From assembly GCA_017416635.1 (NCBI GenBank), contig JAFQBQ010000167.1, forward strand, positions 1 through 5,007: a DNA stretch of 5,007 nucleotides, written 5' to 3'. Positions within the stretch are counted from its first letter, which is position 1. The number at the start of each line of letters is the position of its first letter. The notes below the pieces were generated by a model that worked only from the letters and a program-made list of their open reading frames with translations, was not told the DNA's origin and did no database searches. Shown piece after piece: positions 1-5,007 of the stretch. This DNA comes from Alphaproteobacteria bacterium (lineage in GTDB: Bacteria; Pseudomonadota; Alphaproteobacteria; UBA3830). The translations under genes were made by a program, and so were the position numbers.

Positions 1-2
1 GG

Positions 3-89
3 CAGCCGTTGGGTAAATTGTCGAAGTATAACGGCAAGTATGCTAATTCCGAAGGGCCAATTGCTTCGCGGATGTATCAGGATTTCTAA
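3..89 (+). CDS. C-terminal end of an unidentified upstream protein (partial)
   Basis: This frame is open from the window edge and ends at TAA 87-89, giving 28 residues that finish with ASRMYQDF. I do not recognise the protein. The frame is preferred because it uses ordinary codons and gives a balanced mix of residues, whereas the other open + frame (ending at TGA 97-99) is rich in rarer Arg codons and Cys. The stop lies six bases before the lnt ATG and in the same reading frame, so the two genes are probably cotranscribed. A terminal Phe is typical of outer-membrane beta-barrels, but the alternating aromatic pattern of a last beta strand is not evident, so no such claim is made. The - strand also has one frame open across this stretch, so coding here is only likely. 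Confidence 0.45.
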   Translation, partial: QPLGKLSKYNGKYANSEGPIASRMYQDF

Positions 90-95
90 CCGAAA

Positions 96-1619
96 ATGAA
101 AAATCGGTTTAAAGAATTCGGGAAGTTCTACTTAATTGGAGGACTTGGCGGTGTTGATTTGCTCGAAGTACAATGGCTGTTTTTTTTACTATCATTTGGC
201 TGGTTTTTTTCTGAATTACTTAAATTCCCTAAAGAGACAATGCTGCGCCAGTTCTTGTATAAGCCGTTTGCTTATTGGTTGGGGTTTTTTACGGTAAGTT
301 TGTGCTGGCTTGCTGCTCCGCTGACTGTTAATCTTAAAGAGCATGGAATTTTAATTCCTCTTGCCGTGACGGCGATTCCGGCTTATTTAGCGGTACCTCA
401 TATGGCAGTCACATATTGGGAAAACCACGCGAAAACTTATCATAGTGGACTGCTGAGACGAGTTTATTATCAGACGGGTGAAGTAGGCAGAGCATTTTGG
501 TTTTCATTTATGACTTGCTTGGTGATGTACTTCTTCGGAAATTATGCTCCGGGATTTCCGTGGGCACTTCCTGGTTACATTTGGTCTTCTGATGTTGTTA
601 TGCTGCAAGCATTCAGCATTTGGGGGATTTACGGAGAGACCTTTGTAACTATATTTGTTGGTTGCCTGTTAGGAGCTTCATATTTTAGATTTCGCCAAAA
701 TCAAAGTTACGTTCGTTGTGCTTTACTGGCTTTGTCGATTCTGACTGCATTATTTTTATTCGGTTGGGCTAGATTATCTGAGAATCCTACAGAATATACT
801 CAATACAAATGTCGTTGCGTTCAGGCGAGCATCGGACATAACGATAAAATGAAAAAAGAAAATCAGGGGGCAAATTTCAGGAAGCATTTGCAGCTGAGTT
901 CGAATAAAGCTTCAGGTAAAAATTTTGATTTTATCATTTGGCCTGAAGCATCTGTTCCTTATCTGTTTTATAAAGACCATTATCAGCTGAAGGCAGCGAT
1001 GGCTTCTATTGTTCCTCCGAATGGATATTTGATTTCAGGAGTGGTCAGAGAAAAGGATGAAACCAAAAACGTATATAATAGTGTTGTAGTTCTGGATGAG
1101 TTTGGAAAAGAAGTCGGATTTTATGATAAAAAACGTTTAGTGCCGTTCGGAGAGTATATTCCTTTCAGAGAATTTGCTCCGAGTCCGTTAAAGTCTTTGG
1201 TCGATAGTATCGGAGATTTTGATGTCGGAACTCTTCCTAATATAATTAAGGTAAAAGGTCTGAAGATTGCTTGTGCGATTTGCTATGAGGCGATTTTTTC
1301 AGGAGATATTATTTCACGTGAAGCAGATTGCGATGTCATCGTTAATGTTACAAATGACGGATGGTTCGGGCATTCTCCGGAGCTGAACCAGCATTTGCGG
1401 ATTGTTCGGGCGAGAGCAGTAGAGGAGGGGAGACCGCTGATTCGAGCAACAAATTTCGGAATTAGCGCAGTGTTCGATGCGTACGGGCGGCAAATCGCGT
1501 CATTGGGTGTAGATGAAGTAGGTACAATGGACTTCTTTATCCCCAAAAAAATCGATGATACAATCTTTAAGTGTATGAGACATGTTGAGCGAAAGAGAAA
1601 AATCAAGTATAACCATTGA
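96..1619 (+). CDS. lnt: Apolipoprotein N-acyltransferase (divergent, no C-terminal membrane helix)
   Basis: Lnt is an inner-membrane enzyme that moves an acyl chain from a phospholipid to the N-terminal Cys of apolipoproteins, the last step of lipoprotein maturation. The 507 residues begin with a hydrophobic region of several predicted membrane segments (roughly 10-42, 58-78, 84-104, 133-150, 177-198, 206-226), including the GFPW motif at 153-156. A periplasmic nitrilase-type domain follows from about 238 to 482. The catalytic triad is visible as E284 (IIWPEASVP), K345 (YDKKRLVPFGEY) and C396 (CAICYEA), matching E. coli E267, K335 and C387; E353, Y397 and E398 match E343, Y388 and E389. NDGWFG (420-425) and RATNFGISAVFD (450-461) are further family signatures. 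Oddities: M252 stands where E. coli has W237, the TM5 E-x-x-R-G motif reads M144/F147/G148, and the protein ends in a basic tail instead of the usual final helix. ATG 96 is the only start after the in-frame TAA at 87; the nearest purine-rich site, AGGA at 79-82, is distant, suggesting weak initiation or coupling to the upstream gene. Family assignment is firm; full activity is uncertain. Confidence 0.93.
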   Translation: MKNRFKEFGKFYLIGGLGGVDLLEVQWLFFLLSFGWFFSELLKFPKETMLRQFLYKPFAYWLGFFTVSLCWLAAPLTVNLKEHGILIPLAVTAIPAYLAVPHMAVTYWENHAKTYHSGLLRRVYYQTGEVGRAFWFSFMTCLVMYFFGNYAPGFPWALPGYIWSSDVVMLQAFSIWGIYGETFVTIFVGCLLGASYFRFRQNQSYVRCALLALSILTALFLFGWARLSENPTEYTQYKCRCVQASIGHNDKMKKENQGANFRKHLQLSSNKASGKNFDFIIWPEASVPYLFYKDHYQLKAAMASIVPPNGYLISGVVREKDETKNVYNSVVVLDEFGKEVGFYDKKRLVPFGEYIPFREFAPSPLKSLVDSIGDFDVGTLPNIIKVKGLKIACAICYEAIFSGDIISREADCDVIVNVTNDGWFGHSPELNQHLRIVRARAVEEGRPLIRATNFGISAVFDAYGRQIASLGVDEVGTMDFFIPKKIDDTIFKCMRHVERKRKIKYNH

Positions 1620-1712
1620 AGTTATGTAAGTTGTTTACGAGAATTGTTTGTTGTGAGTTTTCGCTTTGTTGAGTTTTTTTTATTGAATATGCTGAAATTA
1701 AGTATTTTTTTA

Positions 1713-1740
1713 AAAACAGATGGGATTATCTTAGTATAAA
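1713..1740 (+). promoter_or_regulatory. Possible weak sigma-70-type promoter for clpX-lon
   Basis: TATAAA at 1735-1740 matches five of six bases of the TATAAT -10 consensus. The sequence 16 bases upstream, AAAACA at 1713-1718, shares only the last three bases of TTGACA, so the -35 is poor. The T7A5 tract at 1705-1716 overlaps it and could act like an UP element or bend the DNA. Transcription would start near 1747, leaving a leader of about 14 bases that just contains the ribosome binding site. In such AT-rich DNA a -10 match arises easily by chance. No clear heat-shock (sigma-32) promoter was seen. Confidence 0.2.
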
Positions 1741-1749
1741 GTATTCGAT

Positions 1750-1754
1750 AGGAG
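1750..1754 (+). promoter_or_regulatory. Shine-Dalgarno site of clpX (decides the start)
   Basis: AGGAG sits six bases before ATG 1761. It would directly abut the alternative ATG at 1755, leaving no spacer, so it supports initiation at 1761. The same core and spacing precede lon. Confidence 0.75.
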
Positions 1755-1760
1755 ATGTGG

Positions 1761-3011
1761 ATGGAACGAATTGATATGGAAGGTACCTTGCATTGCTCTT
1801 TTTGCGGAAAGAGCCAGCATGAAGTAAAAAAATTAATCGTCGGGCCGACGGTATACATATGTAATGAATGCATAGAATTATGTTCCGGTATTATTTCGGA
1901 CACAAACAAGTCGGAGCCTTTAAGAAAAAGCGAAGGGCTACCATCTCCTAAAGAAATTTGTAAAACACTGAATGATTATATTATCGGGCAGGATGCTGCA
2001 AAGAAAGTGTTGTCCGTTGCGATTTATAACCATTACAAAAGATTAGCATGCGGTGAAAAAAGTACGGATGTCGAGTTGTCCAAGTCTAATATATTATTGA
2101 TAGGGCCGACCGGAACAGGGAAAACTTTGCTCGCTCAGACCTTAGCTAAAATTATAGATGTTCCATTTGCGATGGCGGATGCCACAACTTTAACGGAAGC
2201 TGGATATGTCGGTGAAGATGTTGAAAATATTATTTTGAAGTTACTGCAAGCTGCGGATTACAGCGTTGAAAGAGCGCAAAAAGGAATTGTTTATATTGAC
2301 GAAATCGATAAGATTTCTAAAAAATCAGATAATCCATCTATTACGAGAGATGTCTCCGGAGAAGGAGTCCAGCAGGCTCTTTTGAAAATTATGGAAGGCA
2401 CTGTGTCGTCGGTTCCACCGCAGGGAGGAAGGAAGCATCCACAGCAGGAATTTTTGCATGTCGATACTACCAATATTTTATTTATTTGCGGTGGGGCTTT
2501 CGCTGGCTTAGAGAAAATTATCGAGGCTCGCGGTACAAAAACGTCAATTGGATTCGGCGCGGATGTAAAGAGTAAGGATGAGAAGCCGCTGGGCGAAATT
2601 TTTGCGAATGTTGCGCCGGAAGATCTTCTTAAATACGGTTTAATTCCTGAGTTTGTTGGAAGATTGCCGGTAGTCGCAACTTTGAACGATTTGGATGAAC
2701 GTTCGCTGGTTTCAATTCTTACCGAGCCGAAAAATGCATTGGTTAAGCAATATCAAAAATTGTTTAGCATGGAAGGTGTTACTTTAACATTTACCGAAGA
2801 TGCGATTTCTGCGATAGCAAAGTTGGCATTGGAAAGGAAAACGGGAGCTCGTGGATTGCGGTCAATTATGGAAGCGATTTTACTCGATACAATGTACGAA
2901 CTTCCGTCGATAAAAAATCTTGAGGAAGTGATTTTGACCAAAAATGTCGTTGAAGGAACCCAACAACCTATATTAAAATACTGCGAAGTTAAATCTGACG
3001 GAATTGCTTAG
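1761..3011 (+). CDS. clpX: ATP-dependent Clp protease ATP-binding subunit ClpX
   Basis: ClpX is a cytoplasmic hexameric AAA+ unfoldase that recognises tagged or native substrates and threads them into the ClpP peptidase. From ATG 1761 the protein has 416 residues, close to the usual length. A zinc-binding domain with C12, C15, C34 and C37 comes first. The AAA+ core follows: Walker A GPTGTGKT at 115-122, pore-1 loop GYVG at 148-151, Walker B IVYIDEID with E181, the RKH pore loop at 224-226, arginine finger R301 (PEFVGRLP) and sensor-2 R364 (TGARGLRS). The IGF loop that docks on ClpP is intact at 263-265, so a ClpP partner is expected, yet clpP is not beside the gene in this window. An in-frame ATG at 1755 would add Met-Trp but overlaps the ribosome binding site region and is disfavoured. 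lon follows after 13 bases, so the two are probably cotranscribed. All motifs are intact and identification is very secure. Confidence 0.98.
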   Translation: MERIDMEGTLHCSFCGKSQHEVKKLIVGPTVYICNECIELCSGIISDTNKSEPLRKSEGLPSPKEICKTLNDYIIGQDAAKKVLSVAIYNHYKRLACGEKSTDVELSKSNILLIGPTGTGKTLLAQTLAKIIDVPFAMADATTLTEAGYVGEDVENIILKLLQAADYSVERAQKGIVYIDEIDKISKKSDNPSITRDVSGEGVQQALLKIMEGTVSSVPPQGGRKHPQQEFLHVDTTNILFICGGAFAGLEKIIEARGTKTSIGFGADVKSKDEKPLGEIFANVAPEDLLKYGLIPEFVGRLPVVATLNDLDERSLVSILTEPKNALVKQYQKLFSMEGVTLTFTEDAISAIAKLALERKTGARGLRSIMEAILLDTMYELPSIKNLEEVILTKNVVEGTQQPILKYCEVKSDGIA

Positions 3012-3013
3012 TT

Positions 3014-3018
3014 AGGAG
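3014..3018 (+). promoter_or_regulatory. Shine-Dalgarno site of lon (supports the GTG start)
   Basis: AGGAG lies three bases after the clpX stop and six bases before GTG 3025. The first in-frame ATG, at 3040, is 21 bases from this site, which makes GTG the better start. Confidence 0.8.
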
Positions 3019-3024
3019 TCTCTT

Positions 3025-5007
3025 GTGAAGCAGAAACATATGTATCCGGTTTTATCTGTAAAGGATATTGTAATATTTCCGCATGTTGTTATTCCTTTGT
3101 TCGTTGCTCGTTCTAAGTCTGTAAAAGCTCTTGAAAGAGCAATGGAAGAAGATAAGAAGATTATATTCTTAACGCAAAAAAATATGCAGGATGAAGATCC
3201 AGCGTTTGAAGATTTGTATCAAGTCGGCGTTTTGGGAAATGTTTTGCAGCTGCTGAACTTGCCTGACGGTACAGTAAAAATCTTGGTAGAAGGAACCGAG
3301 CGAGTTAGAGTTTCAGATCATAAAGCTTCAGATGGATTTTTTGTCGCAGATTGTTCGCCTATTCAAGCTTACGTTGAGGATGAAAAATCCGTGGAGGCCT
3401 ATTGCCGCGCGATTCTTGATCAGTTTGAGATATACGCGAAGTTAAACAAAAGAATATCGCTGGATACAGTAGGAGCGGTAAAAAATGTACAGGCACCTGA
3501 TGATTTAATAGATGTAATTGCGGCGCACTTAACTTTAAAAATTCAAGATAAACAAGATTTGCTGGAAGAGACCGATACTTTGAAGCGCTTCGATAAACTT
3601 CTTAAATTTTTAGAATCAGAAATTGACGTTATTCATATCGAGAAAAAGATAAATAATCGCGTTAAGCGTCAAATGGAGAAAAGTCAGAAGGACTACTATT
3701 TGAACGAGCAGATTAAAGCGATACAAAAAGAGTTGGGCGATTCCGAGTATACGTCTGATGAAATTTCTGAGTTTGAAGAAAAAGCGAAAAAAGTTAGGTT
3801 ATCGAAAGAAGCGAAAGAAAAATTCAATATCGAGCTAAAGAAGCTAAAAAATATGGCGCCGATGTCTCCAGAGGCAACGGTAATTCGCAATTATTTGGAT
3901 TGGCTGCTGAGCATTCCTTGGAATGTAAAAACTGCTATCAAAATTGACTTAAAAAAAGCTAAAAAAATTTTGGACGATCAGCATTATGGTTTAGAAAAGG
4001 TCAAAGATCGGATTTTGGAATTTTTGGCTGTCCAAAATAGAGTAGGGAAGATAAAGGGTTCGATTCTGTGTTTTATGGGACCTCCGGGAGTCGGTAAAAC
4101 TTCATTGGCCAAATCAATTGCAGAGGCGACAGGGCGAAATTACGTTCGTGCGTCATTGGGCGGAGTGCGTGATGAGTCTGAAATCCGCGGACATCGCCGT
4201 ACGTATATCGGATCTATGCCTGGAAAAATTATTTCATGCATGAAAAAGGCGAAAACGTCTAATCCTTTGTTTTTGCTGGATGAAATCGATAAAATCGGAT
4301 CTGATTGGAAAGGCGATCCGGCCAGTGCTCTTTTAGAAGTGTTGGATCCCGAGCAGAATAATGCGTTTAACGATCATTATTTGGAAATCGATTACGATTT
4401 ATCTGATGTCATGTTCATAGCGACCGCAAACAGTTATGATATGCCAAGTCCACTGATAGATCGTTTGGAAATTATAAAACTTTCGGGCTACACCGAAATG
4501 GAAAAACTTGAAATCGCCAAACGGCATTTGCTTCCTAAACAGAAAAAAGAAAAGGGATTGAAAGATTCCGAGCTGACGATTTCCGATGAGGCGTTGATGA
4601 TATTGATTCGCGATTACACGAGAGAAGCAGGTGTTCGTAATTTGGAGCGATGCCTTGCGAAGATTTCGAGGAAAGTTGTTCGTGAATTGACAGAAGATCC
4701 TAAAATTAAGGTTGTCGATGTTACCGCGGAAAATTTGGAAAAGTACGCGGGAATTGAAAAATTCAAGAGACAGGATATCGAGAGTAAAAATCTTGTCGGT
4801 GTTGTAACGGGGCTAGCGTGGACGGAAGTTGGTGGAGAGTTGCTTTCTATTGAATCGGTGAGCGTTCCAGGAAAAGGGAAAATCACTCTGACAGGAAAAC
4901 TCGGTGATGTGATGCAGGAGTCAATTCAGGCGGCAATTAGTTATGTTCGTTCGAAAGCTGCCGCATTTAATATAGATCCGAAAGTTTTCGAAACTATGGA
5001 CATTCAC
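3025..5007 (+). CDS. lon: ATP-dependent protease Lon (LonA type), 3' end beyond window
   Basis: Lon is a cytoplasmic homo-oligomeric AAA+ serine protease that degrades misfolded and specific regulatory proteins. It starts with GTG and stays open for 661 codons to the window end. The LonA N-terminal domain begins with YPVLSVKDIVIFPHVVIPLF at residues 7-26. The helical linker carries the conserved QMEKSQKDYYLNEQIKAIQK segment (216-235) followed by a Lys/Glu-rich helix. The AAA+ module has Walker A GPPGVGKT (352-359), Walker B LFLLDEID (415-422, E420), sensor-1 N469, arginine finger R480 and sensor-2 R538. The protease domain begins around TGLAWTEVGGELLSIE (595-610). The sequence stops at MDIH; in E. 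coli the equivalent His precedes catalytic Ser679 by 14 residues, so the Ser-Lys dyad and about 120-150 residues should lie outside. Against E. coli Lon the visible part is only about four residues shorter and shows no frameshift. It sits 13 bases after clpX and probably shares its mRNA. The truncation is an edge effect, not evidence of a pseudogene. Confidence 0.97.
   Translation, partial: MKQKHMYPVLSVKDIVIFPHVVIPLFVARSKSVKALERAMEEDKKIIFLTQKNMQDEDPAFEDLYQVGVLGNVLQLLNLPDGTVKILVEGTERVRVSDHKASDGFFVADCSPIQAYVEDEKSVEAYCRAILDQFEIYAKLNKRISLDTVGAVKNVQAPDDLIDVIAAHLTLKIQDKQDLLEETDTLKRFDKLLKFLESEIDVIHIEKKINNRVKRQMEKSQKDYYLNEQIKAIQKELGDSEYTSDEISEFEEKAKKVRLSKEAKEKFNIELKKLKNMAPMSPEATVIRNYLDWLLSIPWNVKTAIKIDLKKAKKILDDQHYGLEKVKDRILEFLAVQNRVGKIKGSILCFMGPPGVGKTSLAKSIAEATGRNYVRASLGGVRDESEIRGHRRTYIGSMPGKIISCMKKAKTSNPLFLLDEIDKIGSDWKGDPASALLEVLDPEQNNAFNDHYLEIDYDLSDVMFIATANSYDMPSPLIDRLEIIKLSGYTEMEKLEIAKRHLLPKQKKEKGLKDSELTISDEALMILIRDYTREAGVRNLERCLAKISRKVVRELTEDPKIKVVDVTAENLEKYAGIEKFKRQDIESKNLVGVVTGLAWTEVGGELLSIESVSVPGKGKITLTGKLGDVMQESIQAAISYVRSKAAAFNIDPKVFETMDIH

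Larger units (their letters stand above)
1620..1760. other. T-rich spacer between lnt and clpX
   Basis: These 141 bases are strongly T-rich on the + strand. They include an imperfect repeat (TTGTGAGTTTT at 1651-1661 and TTGTTGAGTTTT at 1666-1677) and a T7A5 tract at 1705-1716. I found no GC-rich hairpin followed by a T run, so no intrinsic terminator can be placed after lnt, and readthrough into clpX is possible. The lnt frame stays open after its TGA until TAA 1737-1739. The clpX Shine-Dalgarno lies at the right edge. No RNA gene or riboswitch fold was recognised. Confidence 0.6.

Noticed and set aside
1..99. Alternative + frame ending at TGA 97-99, overlapping the lnt start as ATGA
   Set aside because: The overlap looks like translational coupling, but the frame is rich in rarer Arg codons and Cys; the frame ending at 89 reads more like protein. 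Sequence to the left of the window would settle it.
1617..1619. TGA read as tryptophan (altered genetic code), which would extend Lnt
   Set aside because: All Trp codons in lnt, clpX and lon are TGG and no TGA occurs inside these long frames, which would be unlikely under recoding.
1607..1627. Hairpin ATAAC/GTTAT at the end of lnt as a terminator
   Set aside because: The stem is only five A/T-dominated pairs plus wobbles, with no T run directly after it.
1698..1713. CtrA-like box TTAA-N-TTAA upstream of clpX
   Set aside because: The spacer is eight bases, not the seven of the consensus, and the match is made of T and A runs that occur by chance here.
1622..1909. Open frame of 95 codons on the - strand across the spacer and the clpX 5' end
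   Set aside because: It overlaps the zinc-finger coding part of clpX, resembles no known protein and is explained as a shadow plus T-rich spacer.
4614..4886. Open frame of 90 codons on the - strand inside lon
   Set aside because: It lies wholly within conserved Lon coding sequence. The same reasoning excludes the - strand frames at 1283-1606, 2291-2473, 2753-2941 and 3696-3890.
3025..5007. lon as a pseudogene lacking its catalytic dyad
   Set aside because: The frame is open to the last base and stops just before the expected Ser, so the loss is due to the window edge.

Overview
The window shows a compact, AT-rich bacterial chromosome segment with three sizeable genes on the + strand: lnt (apolipoprotein N-acyltransferase), clpX (unfoldase of the ClpXP protease) and lon (ATP-dependent protease, cut by the window edge). 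A few codons of an unidentified upstream gene are also present. The ClpX zinc-finger region ([15 protein letters not shown]), its PSPKEIC linker motif and the clpX-lon order all resemble Alphaproteobacteria. The AT-rich, lysine-rich coding would suit a host-associated or reduced-genome lineage within that class. This placement is inferred from motifs recalled from the families, not from a search.

Layout: positions 3-89 hold the probable C-terminus of an unidentified protein. lnt (96-1619) starts six bases after that stop. A T-rich spacer of 141 bases (1620-1760) separates lnt from clpX and holds at most a weak promoter. clpX (1761-3011) is complete; its best-supported start is the second of two adjacent ATG codons. 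lon begins with GTG at 3025, thirteen bases after the clpX stop, behind the same AGGAG Shine-Dalgarno core with the same six-base spacing used by clpX. lon stays open to the last base, 661 codons, and the window ends about 14 residues before the expected catalytic serine.

Function: clpX and lon look like a two-gene protein quality-control operon, one supplying the ClpP-dependent unfoldase and the other a self-contained AAA+ protease. clpP, which usually sits just upstream of clpX in Proteobacteria, is replaced here by lnt, an envelope gene that adds the third acyl chain to lipoproteins. Both proteolysis genes keep every ATPase motif checked by eye.

I do not see an undescribed system, mobile element, CRISPR array or RNA gene. 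The most notable signal is the divergent Lnt. It keeps the Glu-Lys-Cys triad but lacks a conserved Trp, a conserved membrane-domain E-x-x-R pair and the usual C-terminal transmembrane helix. The reading frame after its TGA stop continues open for 39 hydrophobic codons.
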